From assembly GCA_049698775.1 (NCBI GenBank), contig JBAVYM010000002.1, forward strand, positions 1 to 39,595: a stretch of 39,595 nt of DNA, in the 5' to 3' direction. Both the position numbers and the translations under genes were made by a program. Positions 1-7,670 of this stretch are shown here, piece by piece. Below the pieces are notes generated by a model. That model worked only from the letters and a program-made list of their open reading frames with translations. It was not told the DNA's origin and made no database searches. Source of the stretch: REEB76 sp049698775 (lineage in GTDB: Bacteria > Pseudomonadota > Gammaproteobacteria > Natronospirales > REEB76). Each line of letters opens with the position of its first letter. Position 1 is the first letter of the stretch.

Positions 1-76
1 CATGCCACTGCGGGACTGGAAGGCTGCCCTGAATAGATTTACCATCCAATATGAAGAGCGGATGCCACAGCACTAA
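1..76 (+). CDS. IS256-family transposase, C-terminal fragment
   Basis: Only the last 24 codons are visible, in the frame whose first full codon is at base 2, ending at TAA (74-76). The peptide includes LRDWKAALNRF, then a TIQYEERMP segment. IS256 (Mutator-like) transposases typically end with a W-x-x-A-(L/M)-N-x-F-x-I-x-(F/Y)-E-x-R pattern, which this matches. The DDE catalytic region is outside the window, so intactness cannot be judged. A short inverted-repeat-like end follows within 50 bases, as expected for a transposase near the right end of its element. A chance ORF is possible but less likely given the motif match. Confidence 0.55.
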   Translation, partial: MPLRDWKAALNRFTIQYEERMPQH

Positions 77-125
77 GAAATGAAACCAAAACCAAACCCG
101 AATACACAAAATCTAAGACACCCTC
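1..125 (+). mobile_element. Right end of an IS256-family insertion sequence (partial)
   Basis: The window opens inside the last codons of a transposase resembling the IS256 family. After its stop at 74-76, a stretch at 103-125 ends in GACACCCTC and includes ACACAAAATCT. This looks like the terminal inverted repeat of IS256-type elements, whose ends commonly read as ACACAAAAT followed by GACA and a C-rich tip. The element would therefore end near base 125. The left end and the matching repeat lie outside the window, so the boundary and the target duplication cannot be confirmed. Family assignment is from memory of the C-terminal transposase motif and the end sequence. Confidence 0.55.
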
Positions 126-128
126 CAT

Positions 129-174
129 CTAGGGCACTCCGAGGGCCGTAAGGCCAGTTCGAGTCGAACCCTAG
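129..174. repeat. Nested inverted repeats just outside the IS end
   Basis: CTAGGG (129-134) pairs with CCCTAG (169-174). Inside are GGCC-GTAA-GGCC (144-155) and GTTCG-AGT-CGAAC (157-169). The TTCGAGT word resembles a tRNA T-loop, but the flanking bases do not form a T-stem, so this is not a tRNA. It could be a small structured remnant or chance. Function is unknown. Confidence 0.3.
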
Positions 175-285
175 CACATGCGCATAATGTATATTATGTA
201 TATAATATAATGATCTGCAATTAGCTGATACGGCAAAAATGGTCTTTCATCCTCTCCTCCTATCTGGTTCCACGACATTGATTGA

Positions 286-314
286 TTGATTAGATATATC
301 TTGTAAGCTAATAT
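286..314 (+). promoter_or_regulatory. Possible promoter for the PilZ gene
   Basis: TTGATT (286-291) and TAATAT (309-314) are separated by 17 bases, in the right place and direction for the PilZ gene starting at 440. The region is so AT-rich that such a match may arise by chance. Confidence 0.3.
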
Positions 315-439
315 TATTAAAGTACTTATTTCTAAATATTAATTGTTGTTGGTACGATGCTTGCACAGGTATTCCGCACCCTGCAGCACGATCCTTGCTC
401 CAAGATTTAGAATGCCGAACTGGGGATATAACAAACGTC

Positions 440-814
440 ATGCAAGTGGAAAAACGAACCTTTCGGCGCATTGCAATCGAGCACTCCATCCGTATCGTGG
501 AGGCAGATGGCAGCACATTGCCGGCCATTGCCGTAGATGTCTCGCTCACCGGGATGCAGATACTGTGCGACGAACCCACCATGGGTCGGATCACTCCATA
601 CAGCCTCCAGACCAGCGCCAGCAACGGGGTCCGCATCCATGTGCGAGTCACCCTGCCTGATTTGGAGGATAACGGCGGCCGGCTGGGGTTATTCGGCCGG
701 GTGGTAGCCGTGCGTCAAACCGGAGAGGATGAATACCGGCTGGGGGTGCAGTTCACGGATTACGAACCGGGCACCTATAACGCCTTGGAAACTTACATAG
801 ACAGCCACCCGTAA
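440..814 (+). CDS. PilZ-domain protein (probable c-di-GMP receptor)
   Basis: This is a 124-residue single-domain protein. It carries both PilZ signatures: an RxxxR motif at residues 6-10 (RTFRR) and D-x-S-x-x-G at 33-38 (DVSLTG). In the family these bind cyclic di-GMP and switch motility, surface polysaccharide or pilus functions. The ATG at 440 is chosen because it places the RxxxR motif right at the N-terminus, as in small PilZ proteins. An in-frame TTG at 395 would add 15 residues without known features. No strong Shine-Dalgarno is visible. The gene stands between an IS remnant and a cytochrome c gene, so its context does not reveal the pathway it controls. It ends 24 bases before the cytochrome gene and may be co-transcribed with it. 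Confidence 0.85.
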   Translation: MQVEKRTFRRIAIEHSIRIVEADGSTLPAIAVDVSLTGMQILCDEPTMGRITPYSLQTSASNGVRIHVRVTLPDLEDNGGRLGLFGRVVAVRQTGEDEYRLGVQFTDYEPGTYNALETYIDSHP

Positions 815-838
815 CAAACCTGGTTTTCTTCAGCCACG

Positions 839-1453
839 ATGAAGTGCGTCAAAGTCATTATTGCGATCCTGATTCTCACCTGCGGCGCATTCCTTGCTTA
901 CATCTATTCAGGCGTCGCCAATGTGGCAGCCACTGCGCCGGATAGTCACTTCAGCCGCTGGGTACTGGGTACGGTGCGGGAGCGATCCATCGCCAGCCGC
1001 GTTGCTGCCATTCAAGCGCCACCGTTAACCGATCCCAAGATGATCGAAGCCGGGGCGGCGCGCTATGACAAGCTGTGCGCTGGCTGCCATCTGGCGCCCG
1101 GGATGGAATCCTCGGATCTGCGTACGGGCCTGAATCCACGCCCGCCCATGCTGGCGCGCGCTGTGCCGTATTTCACACCCGCGAAGCTTTTTTGGATTAC
1201 CAAGAATGGCATCAAAATGACCGGGATGCCTTCCTGGGGGCGAACTCAAAATGATGCCAGGCTTTGGGACATCGTGGCTTTTCTGAAGAGACTGCCGTCT
1301 CTGACGCCAGCGGAATATCAAGCCATGAAACAAGCAAGCCAGGCGGCCGCCGCAATCGCGCCCGCCTCCGCGGCTACGTATACCGTCACGCCACCTTCGG
1401 CCGCCACCACGCTGCCTGCCCGGCAGCCGGTCACGCAACCACCGACGAAATAG
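839..1453 (+). CDS. Monohaem c-type cytochrome, membrane-anchored or secreted
   Basis: A 204-residue protein with an N-terminal hydrophobic segment (about residues 5-24) that acts as signal peptide or anchor. One haem-binding CxxCH motif (CAGCH) lies at residues 80-84. A likely axial methionine is in GMPSWG (about residue 130). This is the layout of a class I cytochrome c: covalent haem on the two Cys, His and Met as ligands, acting in periplasmic electron transfer. The last 40 residues are rich in Ala, Pro and Thr and look like a flexible tail. The gene converges on the ccm operon, whose products would attach its haem; the stops are about 10 bases apart. No redox partner is encoded nearby, so the donor and acceptor are unknown. 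Confidence 0.85.
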   Translation: MKCVKVIIAILILTCGAFLAYIYSGVANVAATAPDSHFSRWVLGTVRERSIASRVAAIQAPPLTDPKMIEAGAARYDKLCAGCHLAPGMESSDLRTGLNPRPPMLARAVPYFTPAKLFWITKNGIKMTGMPSWGRTQNDARLWDIVAFLKRLPSLTPAEYQAMKQASQAAAAIAPASAATYTVTPPSAATTLPARQPVTQPPTK

Positions 1454-1462
1454 TTTTTTCTT

Positions 1463-2671
1463 TTAAGGAAGAATCGTACTGATCTGAATATGGACCGGCA
1501 TGTTGGCACCGGTATGCCAAAGTATCTGACCTGTCAGATCGCCCGCCTGTGGCATCGGTGCACCATTTTTGGAAATCCGCGCAACGATGTTCACTTTGGC
1601 AAAAGCCGACAACTTGCGGCCATCCAGCATGGAATCCGCATCGCTGAGCGTCACATTCAACGGGAGGTCGCGTACCTGAAAACGGCGTACGGCGAGTGGC
1701 GGGCCAGCGCCCTGCCCCGCGGGTTCGGCGAATACGAACAAGGTTTCATCCGGTGACACTTTGCCGCGCAAGGAAGCAGCGAGCGTTACCCGGATATGAA
1801 TAGCCGCTACGGTGCTCGCCTGCGTGGCGTTTGCCTGCCCGGCTGGCGCAAGTGTTCCGCCGGCAGCCACGATGGATTTTTCAATGATGGCGCGGTATTC
1901 GGGTGGAGGATTCTGCGTCAGTAACGCCTGCCAGCGCGACACGGCCAGATTTTTGTCACCGCGCTCCAATGCTCCCAAACCGCCGTACCAGAGTGCCTGC
2001 GGATTGCTCGGCTCCAGTTGCAGGGCCTTTTCAAATGCCGGCATGGCTTTGCCCATGAAATCATCCGGGCTGGCAAGGGAGACAGCTTCGCCATAACTGG
2101 CCAGCACTTCGGCATTGCCATCGGCGGACAGGGTGCGTGCATGGGAATAGGCATCCGCGGCATCGGCATAGCGGCCCATGAGAAGATAGGCATGACCGAG
2201 CATCTCCCAGCCCGGCAAATCATTCGGGTCCGTAGTTTTCAGGCGGTGTGCGAGTTGCACCACCATCTGTTCCACGGAAAATACGCTGGCTTGCTGCACG
2301 CCTTCGACACCAGCGCGCCAACTGCCCAATTGCCAATACAACACACCAGCAACCGTGATCATGAGCAGCGCGACGATTCCCGCAACCAGCGAGCTGCCGT
2401 GGGTCTTGGCGGCGCGTTCCCGGTCATGCTGCGCATCGCGCAGACTCACATCCAGTTCCGTATCCAGATCGCGATGTGCGGCAGCGTAATCTTCCTGAGC
2501 GAGCCGGCCCGCCGCCAAATCCCGATCCAGTTCTTCAATACGCGCAGAATGTACGGCGCGATTGGCCGCGTCGGTGGACGGCCTTTGTTTGGGATGCGCA
2601 CGCCATAAGGGTATCGCGACGCACGCCGCTGCCGTGAGGAGCATCAGGGCGGCGAGCAGTATGAAGCTCAC
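1463..2671 (-). CDS. ccmI: Cytochrome c-type biogenesis protein CcmI
   Basis: A 402-residue protein, last of the ccm operon. Residues 1-20 form a membrane segment and a second lies near 100-118, with a charged cytoplasmic stretch between. TPR-like helices follow (about 135-250), and a C-terminal periplasmic domain (about 290-400) resembles the CcmI/CycH region. In System I, CcmI holds apocytochrome c for delivery to CcmF-CcmH. The start is the GTG at 2671, which overlaps the ccmH TGA (GTGA) and begins right at the hydrophobic segment. The reading frame remains open upstream, but the added residues would come from ccmH coding DNA in another frame. E. coli fuses this function to CcmH; here it is a separate gene, as in many other proteobacteria. 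Confidence 0.85.
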   Translation of the reverse strand: MSFILLAALMLLTAAACVAIPLWRAHPKQRPSTDAANRAVHSARIEELDRDLAAGRLAQEDYAAAHRDLDTELDVSLRDAQHDRERAAKTHGSSLVAGIVALLMITVAGVLYWQLGSWRAGVEGVQQASVFSVEQMVVQLAHRLKTTDPNDLPGWEMLGHAYLLMGRYADAADAYSHARTLSADGNAEVLASYGEAVSLASPDDFMGKAMPAFEKALQLEPSNPQALWYGGLGALERGDKNLAVSRWQALLTQNPPPEYRAIIEKSIVAAGGTLAPAGQANATQASTVAAIHIRVTLAASLRGKVSPDETLFVFAEPAGQGAGPPLAVRRFQVRDLPLNVTLSDADSMLDGRKLSAFAKVNIVARISKNGAPMPQAGDLTGQILWHTGANMPVHIQISTILP

Positions 2672-3099
2672 GGGCCAGCCCCCCCCGCCCCATCCATGTG
2701 TGCACGCCGGCGCAGGATGAAGGCCAGCGCAATCAACGCAATTAAAAGCAACACGAACGGGCCGGCCCATAGTAGCCAGGTATTCGGCTGCACCGGCGGG
2801 TTATAAAGCACGAAATCGCCGTAGCGCTTCACCATGAAATCCCTGATTTCCTGATTGCTTTTGCCCGCCACAATCATCTGATGTACCTGGCGGCGAAAAT
2901 CTGCCGCGAGATCAGCATCCGAATTTGCGATAGTTTCATCGAAACACACCAGACAGCGGAAGTCATGGATTAAATTCTCATAGCGCTGCTGCAACTGCGG
3001 GTTACTGAAAGGCGGTTCGCTGTCCACGGCATGCGCAGACGGCAACCACAGGCAGGACAGCATCAACGCGGCAATACACAATGGAATGGAACGCGTCAT
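2668..3099 (-). CDS. ccmH: Cytochrome c-type biogenesis protein CcmH (short form)
   Basis: A 143-residue thiol-disulfide protein. It has a signal peptide (about 1-24, ending AHA), the CcmH/CycL redox motif RCLVC (Cys 49 and 52) and one C-terminal membrane helix (about 110-130) followed by a basic tail. In the Ccm pathway it helps keep the CxxCH cysteines of apocytochrome c reduced before haem ligation. Its length fits the short CcmH form that works with a separate CcmI. The residues after the motif (FDETIANS) differ from the common QNQS form, but the cysteine pair is intact. It overlaps ccmG (ATGA) and ccmI (GTGA), indicating translational coupling. Confidence 0.93.
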   Translation of the reverse strand: MTRSIPLCIAALMLSCLWLPSAHAVDSEPPFSNPQLQQRYENLIHDFRCLVCFDETIANSDADLAADFRRQVHQMIVAGKSNQEIRDFMVKRYGDFVLYNPPVQPNTWLLWAGPFVLLLIALIALAFILRRRAHMDGAGGAGP

Positions 3100-3638
3100 G
3101 TGCCTTCGCGGCGCAGCGCCTCAATCCGCGGCAGCAGTTCGTTGTGAATCACGTCGGGTGTGAGCGGACCGATGTATTTGTAGCGGATGATGCCGCGTTG
3201 GTCTATCAGAAAAGTTTCCGGCGCGCCGTACACGCCCCAGTTGATGGCTACGTTGCCGGTGGCGTCAAAGGCCACGGCCGCATAGGGATTGCCTTTCTGT
3301 GCCAGCCAGTCCAGGGCGCTGTGATGATCATCCTTGTAATCCAGACCATAAATGGGAATCACGTTTTGCCGGGCGAACTGCAACAGAGTTTGCTGTTCAT
3401 CGCGGCAGGCCACGCACCAGGTTGCCCACACGTTCAGGAGCGATACTTTGCCGAGAAATTCCTGCTGGGTGAAAGGCTGTTGCGAATCATGCAGGCGCGG
3501 CAGACTGAATGTCGGCACCGATTTGCCGATCAACGGCGAGGGCAGGATGCGCGGGTTGAGATACAGGCCGCGCCAGAACACCGCGACCAATGCCGCCAAT
3601 ATGACGATCGGCAGCGAGAATAGCAGCGTGCGCTTCAT
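3096..3638 (-). CDS. ccmG: Thiol:disulfide interchange protein CcmG/DsbE
   Basis: A 180-residue periplasmic thioredoxin-fold protein tethered by an N-terminal helix (about 5-22). The redox motif is WCVAC (Cys 75 and 78) within NVWATWCVACRDE, in place of the WCPTC of E. coli CcmG. A cis-proline region follows near GAPETFLID. CcmG passes reducing equivalents from DsbD to CcmH and apocytochrome c. Length and position between ccmF and ccmH are typical. It overlaps both neighbours by 4 bases. ResA-like proteins share this fold, but the operon position makes CcmG the better name. Confidence 0.93.
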   Translation of the reverse strand: MKRTLLFSLPIVILAALVAVFWRGLYLNPRILPSPLIGKSVPTFSLPRLHDSQQPFTQQEFLGKVSLLNVWATWCVACRDEQQTLLQFARQNVIPIYGLDYKDDHHSALDWLAQKGNPYAAVAFDATGNVAINWGVYGAPETFLIDQRGIIRYKYIGPLTPDVIHNELLPRIEALRREGT

Positions 3639-5632
3639 CCGGGACTCTCGGTTTCCGGGTGGCTGCTCTCTTCCACTGGCGCAGCCACCGGATCCATGAA
3701 CCGTGTTTTTTCGCGCAGCGGCTGGCGGTATCGGCGGTCGGAAACCGCCAGGATGCCGCCCAGCATCATCACCAGACCACCCAGCCAGATGAATCGGACC
3801 AACGGTTTATATTGGAACCGCACGCTCCAACTGTCGTTACCAAGTGGATTCCCGAGCGCCACGTAGAGATCGCGGAACAATCCCGGATTGATGGCCGCTT
3901 CCGTGGTCACGGTATTGGTGAACTGGCGTTTCTCCGTCTGCATGCTGCCCAGTTGCTTGCCATTATGACTGACCAGAAACGTGCCTTGCACCGCCTGATA
4001 GTTGGGTCCGGTTACATTTTTTACGCCTTCAAAAGTGAACTGGTAACCGTGCACCGCAACCGTGGAACCCGCCTGTACCACCTGATCGCGTTCCACGCTC
4101 AGGGTGCTCGCGACCGTAACGCCCAGGATTAAAAGCCCCGCACCGAAATGCGCCACGCTCATACCCAACACCGAACGCGGCAGCGACAGGTGCTGTCCTT
4201 TCCAGCGCTGGCGCAGACGAACAACAGGTTCTCGCAGCGCGCTGAAGAGGGTCCAGGCCGCGAGGATAATTCCAGCCGCTGCAATCAGATCGGTTTGTGC
4301 GTGGATGATGAGAATCGCCACCACGCCGATCGCCAGCGCCAGGACCATGAGCAATCGCAGTTTGCGTCCGGTGTCAGTGACGCTGCCGTGTTTCCAGCGT
4401 ACATAGGGTCCGATGCCGATGGCAATGAAGAACGGGATCATCAGCGGAATGAACACGGCGTCGAAATAGGGCGGACCCACGGACAGGCGTCCCAGGTTGA
4501 GCGCATCCAGCAGCAGAGGATACAAAGTGCCCAGCAGTACCGCCGCTGCGGCCACTACCAGGAAAATATTATTTATCAGCAACAGGGTTTCCCGCGAGAA
4601 CGGTTTGAAGCCTCCGCCGCGCGCCAGCGTGGGTGAACGCCAAGCGTACAGCGCGAGCGCCGACCCGACGAATACGCCGATCATGCCCAGGATGAATACA
4701 CCGCGTTTGGGATCCACGGCAAACGCGTGCACAGAAATCAATACGCCGGAGCGCACCAGGAAAGTGCCGAGCAGGCTCAGGGAAAAAGCCGCAATGGCCA
4801 GCAACGCCGTCCAACTTTTGAACGCACCGCGTTTTTCTGTCACTGCCAGCGAATGCATGAGGGCGGTGGCGACCAGCCATGGCATGAACGAAGCATTTTC
4901 CACCGGATCCCAGAACCAGAAGCCGCCCCAGCCCAGTTCGTAATACGCCCACCAACTGCCAAGCGTGATGCCGACAGTCAGAAACAGCCACGCCACCGTC
5001 GTCCACGGCCGCGACCAGCGCGCCCACACACCATCCATGCGCCCGCCCAGCAAAGCCGCCGCGGAAAATGCAAAGGCCACCGACAATCCCACATAGCCCA
5101 TGTAAAGCATGGGCGGGTGTATGGCCATGGCCGGATCCTGCAGGATGGGATTCAGGTCGCGGCCCTGAGTCACAGGCGGCAACAGGCGCGTGAAGGGATC
5201 GGAAGTCGAAAGCATGAACAACAGGAACCCGATGCTGATAATGGCCAGCACGCCCAGCACACGGCTGCTGAATTCCTGCGGCAAATGGCGGCTGAAACGC
5301 GACACCGCCAGCGTCCAGATGGCCAGCACGAAAATCCACAGCAGCAGCGAACCTTCATGTGCGCCCCACACCGCCGTAATCTTGTACGGCCAGGGCAAAG
5401 CCGTATTGGAATTCTGCGCGACATAGGCCACGGAAAAATCACTGGTGAGGAAGCAGTACACCAAGGCGGCAAACGCCAATGCCACGAACAGCGATTGCGC
5501 CACCGCCGCCGGTCGCGTGACATTCATCCAGATGAGGTTGCCGCGTTGCGCGCCGGCGAGGCCGAAAAACGCCTGCGCCACCGCCAGACATAGCGCAATG
5601 ATGAGCGCCAGATGGCCGATTTCAGGAATCAT
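3635..5632 (-). CDS. ccmF: Cytochrome c haem lyase subunit CcmF
   Basis: A 665-residue multi-spanning membrane protein of the haem handling family. It carries the tryptophan-rich WWD motif (GWGGFWFWDPVENASF, about residues 237-252) that binds haem at the periplasmic face, together with many conserved helices. A periplasmic loop near the C-terminus precedes the last helix. With CcmH and CcmI it ligates haem, delivered by CcmE, to the CxxCH motif of apocytochromes. Its length is within the usual 630-670 range. Start and stop overlap ccmE and ccmG by 4 bases each (ATGA). It appears intact. Confidence 0.96.
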   Translation of the reverse strand: MIPEIGHLALIIALCLAVAQAFFGLAGAQRGNLIWMNVTRPAAVAQSLFVALAFAALVYCFLTSDFSVAYVAQNSNTALPWPYKITAVWGAHEGSLLLWIFVLAIWTLAVSRFSRHLPQEFSSRVLGVLAIISIGFLLFMLSTSDPFTRLLPPVTQGRDLNPILQDPAMAIHPPMLYMGYVGLSVAFAFSAAALLGGRMDGVWARWSRPWTTVAWLFLTVGITLGSWWAYYELGWGGFWFWDPVENASFMPWLVATALMHSLAVTEKRGAFKSWTALLAIAAFSLSLLGTFLVRSGVLISVHAFAVDPKRGVFILGMIGVFVGSALALYAWRSPTLARGGGFKPFSRETLLLINNIFLVVAAAAVLLGTLYPLLLDALNLGRLSVGPPYFDAVFIPLMIPFFIAIGIGPYVRWKHGSVTDTGRKLRLLMVLALAIGVVAILIIHAQTDLIAAAGIILAAWTLFSALREPVVRLRQRWKGQHLSLPRSVLGMSVAHFGAGLLILGVTVASTLSVERDQVVQAGSTVAVHGYQFTFEGVKNVTGPNYQAVQGTFLVSHNGKQLGSMQTEKRQFTNTVTTEAAINPGLFRDLYVALGNPLGNDSWSVRFQYKPLVRFIWLGGLVMMLGGILAVSDRRYRQPLREKTRFMDPVAAPVEESSHPETESPG

Positions 5633-6090
5633 GAACGTCCTTGTGCAATGGCAGCAGCTTGCTGAGCTTCAGCTTTTTTGATGGACGCCGTCACTTCCGG
5701 CGGCATGTACTTGGCGTCATGCTTGGCGAGCACCTGATCGGCGACGAACAAGCCGCTCTTGTCGAGCCTGCCGTGCACCACGATGCCCTGCCCCTGGCGG
5801 AACAGATCCGGCAAGATGCCGGTGTACACCACGGGAATGGATCGCTGCATGTCGGTGAGCGTGAAATGCACGGTCATGCTGCCGGGTGTGCGTTGAACAC
5901 TGCCCATGGTCACCAATCCGCCCATGCGGAATTGCTGACCGGCGTGCGCATCGCCTGCCGCGACTTGCGCCGGCGTGAAGTAATACAGCAGATTTTGCCG
6001 GAACGCCTGCAAACCCAGACCCACGGCAATCGCCACGCCCACGACGATTACGGCAACGATGATCAGACGTTTGCGGCGTGCGGGCGTCAT
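5629..6090 (-). CDS. ccmE: Haem chaperone CcmE
   Basis: A 153-residue periplasmic protein with an N-terminal anchor (about 9-30) and an OB-fold domain. The haem-binding motif LAKHDAKYMPPEV contains the His (residue 124) that forms the covalent haem bond and a Tyr (128) that acts as axial ligand in characterised homologues. CcmE takes haem from CcmC and releases it, with CcmAB energy, to CcmF. The C-terminal tail is Ala/Gln rich. It overlaps ccmD upstream and ccmF downstream by 4 bases. Confidence 0.95.
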   Translation of the reverse strand: MTPARRKRLIIVAVIVVGVAIAVGLGLQAFRQNLLYYFTPAQVAAGDAHAGQQFRMGGLVTMGSVQRTPGSMTVHFTLTDMQRSIPVVYTGILPDLFRQGQGIVVHGRLDKSGLFVADQVLAKHDAKYMPPEVTASIKKAEAQQAAAIAQGRS

Positions 6091-6257
6091 GGCTGTGACG
6101 TGTTGCTGTTTATTCTACGCAGTTGCTTCAACAACGCACGTTGCCGACGCCCCGGCAATATCACGTTGGTAATCATCACCACCAGCACGATGCCGTAGGC
6201 AGGCCACACGTAAGCGCCGTAACCGCCCATGGTGAGGAATTCGTGCCAGGAACTCAT
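6087..6257 (-). CDS. ccmD: Small membrane protein CcmD
   Basis: A 56-residue protein. It begins MSSWHEFLTMGGYGAYVW, with one membrane helix (about 15-34) and a basic cytoplasmic tail (GRRQRALLKQLRR). This is the typical CcmD shape: a tryptophan/glycine/tyrosine-rich entry to a single helix. CcmD stabilises the CcmC-CcmE complex and helps release holo-CcmE from CcmABC. Start and stop are fixed by ATGA overlaps with ccmC and ccmE, which makes the call firm despite the small size. Confidence 0.92.
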   Translation of the reverse strand: MSSWHEFLTMGGYGAYVWPAYGIVLVVMITNVILPGRRQRALLKQLRRINSNTSQP

Positions 6258-7015
6258 GGTTTCTCCACCAGCTCCCGCACCCAGGCGGTGTTACGTTCCC
6301 GTTGTAGCACTTCCACCTGCAGGCGTTTGAGAACGAAACAAGCGAAATACAACATAAAGCCGACGATCATGATGAACAGCGGAATATACATGCTGGGCGG
6401 AATATCCGCCCGCGCGCCGAAGAATACCGTAGGACCCTGATGCAAGGTGTTCCACCATTTTACCGAATAATGAATGATGGGGACATTGACAATACCAACC
6501 AGCGCCAGGATGGCGCTCGCCCGGTCGCCGGTGCGGCGGTCCTCGAAGGCATGATTGAGCGCGATGTAACCGAAATACAGGAACAGCAATACCAACTCGG
6601 AGGTCAGTCGTGCATCCCACACCCAGTAGGTGCCCCACATGGGTTTGCCCCATAACGAGCCGGTCACCAGCGCCAAAAACGTGAACGACGCACCCAGCGG
6701 AGCGGCAGCCGCTGAGACGGCATGTGCCAGCTTCATGCGCCAGATGAGGCCGATGGCGGCCGCCACCGCCATAACTACATAGATGAACAGCGACATCCAG
6801 GCACTCGGTACATGCACATACATGATGCGGAAACCGTCACCCTGCTGATAATCCGGTGGCGCCAACCACAAACCGCCATACAGACCCGCGATAATCACCA
6901 ACAGGCTCAGCCAACCGAGCCAGGGCGCAAGTGTAGCCGCGAACCTGTAAAAGTACGGCGGCGAAGCGAGTTTGTGGAACCAGACCAATATGCTTTTTTC
7001 CCAATCAGGATTCAA
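6254..7015 (-). CDS. ccmC: Haem exporter/transfer protein CcmC
   Basis: A 253-residue protein with six predicted membrane helices. It has the WWD haem motif (about residues 122-135, ending TYWVWDARLTS) and two flanking histidines, at about 68 (MYVHVPSAW) and 182 (PIIHYSVKWW), which match the axial ligands of E. coli CcmC. It presents haem to CcmE in the periplasm. Its start overlaps the end of ccmB by 11 bases, and its stop overlaps ccmD by 4. It looks complete. Confidence 0.95.
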   Translation of the reverse strand: MNPDWEKSILVWFHKLASPPYFYRFAATLAPWLGWLSLLVIIAGLYGGLWLAPPDYQQGDGFRIMYVHVPSAWMSLFIYVVMAVAAAIGLIWRMKLAHAVSAAAAPLGASFTFLALVTGSLWGKPMWGTYWVWDARLTSELVLLFLYFGYIALNHAFEDRRTGDRASAILALVGIVNVPIIHYSVKWWNTLHQGPTVFFGARADIPPSMYIPLFIMIVGFMLYFACFVLKRLQVEVLQRERNTAWVRELVEKP

Positions 7016-7670
7016 GACTTACACGCAAGCCACCTGCAATGGCAAACGGCGCGAGCGTCAGCGCCAGCACCAGCACGGCACCGAGAAAATATAGCGGCGC
7101 CGCCACTGGTTCGGACTGCGCCGCACGTGCTGCGGCCGCGACACCGAAAATGAGCACCGGGATCGCGAGTGGCAACACCAGAATGGGTAGCAACATGCTG
7201 CTGCGCCGCAATCCTACCGTGAGCGAGGCGCCTACCGCACCCAGGCAACTCAGCACCGGCGTACCCAACAGCAAACTTATCACCAGCACGTGCATGGCGC
7301 CGCCCGGGTAATCCAGCATCAAAGCCATGAGCAAGGACAGAATCACCAGCGGCAGGCCGGTCACCAGCCAATGGGCGAACACTCGCAGCAGCACCAGCCA
7401 TTCCAACGGTGCCGGACTGAGCAGCAGTTGTTCCAGACTGCCGTCTTCATAATCACTCTTGAAGAGGCTGTCCTGACCGATCAATCCCGCCAGCAGCGCC
7501 GCCACCCAGATGACACCCGGTGCCAGGCGGCGCAACAATTCCGGTTCCGGACCCAAGGCCAGGGGAAACAAAGCCGTGACAATCACAAAGAATATAACCG
7601 GAGTCGCGAGTTCGCCGCGGCGACGATAAGCCAAACGCAGATCACGCTGAAACAACGCGGCAGTCTTCAT
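7005..7670 (-). CDS. ccmB: CcmB, membrane subunit of the haem-release ABC transporter
   Basis: A 221-residue protein with about six membrane helices and the usual CcmB N-terminus (FQRDLRLAYRRRGE). An early loop holds QDSLFKSDYEDGSLEQLLLS, a conserved CcmB feature. It pairs with CcmA to use ATP for releasing holo-CcmE from CcmC. The ATG at 7670 overlaps the ccmA stop (ATGA) and gives the family's normal length of about 220. The frame stays open for another 85 codons upstream, but these lie over ccmA and carry no CcmB features. Confidence 0.95.
   Translation of the reverse strand: MKTAALFQRDLRLAYRRRGELATPVIFFVIVTALFPLALGPEPELLRRLAPGVIWVAALLAGLIGQDSLFKSDYEDGSLEQLLLSPAPLEWLVLLRVFAHWLVTGLPLVILSLLMALMLDYPGGAMHVLVISLLLGTPVLSCLGAVGASLTVGLRRSSMLLPILVLPLAIPVLIFGVAAAARAAQSEPVAAPLYFLGAVLVLALTLAPFAIAGGLRVSLES

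Larger units (their letters stand above)
126..439. other. Non-coding stretch between the IS end and the PilZ gene
   Basis: No convincing gene is seen here. The first 50 bases hold nested inverted repeats (129-174). Bases 183-211 are very AT-rich, with an inverted repeat CATAAT-GTAT-ATTATG (183-198) and two overlapping TATAAT words (201-206, 206-211). A tandem GATT run sits at about 279-291, and AT-rich DNA continues to about 345. Composition differs sharply from the GC-rich genes around it, which fits an insertion scar or a promoter region. Confidence 0.6.

Noticed and set aside
129..174. A tRNA-like cloverleaf with a TTCGAGT loop
   Set aside because: The bases on either side of TTCGAGT do not pair as a T-stem, and there is no acceptor, D-arm or anticodon arm of the correct size.
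277..292. GATT tandem repeat as a CRISPR or iteron array
   Set aside because: Only about three and a half 4-base units exist, with no spacers and no replication gene nearby.
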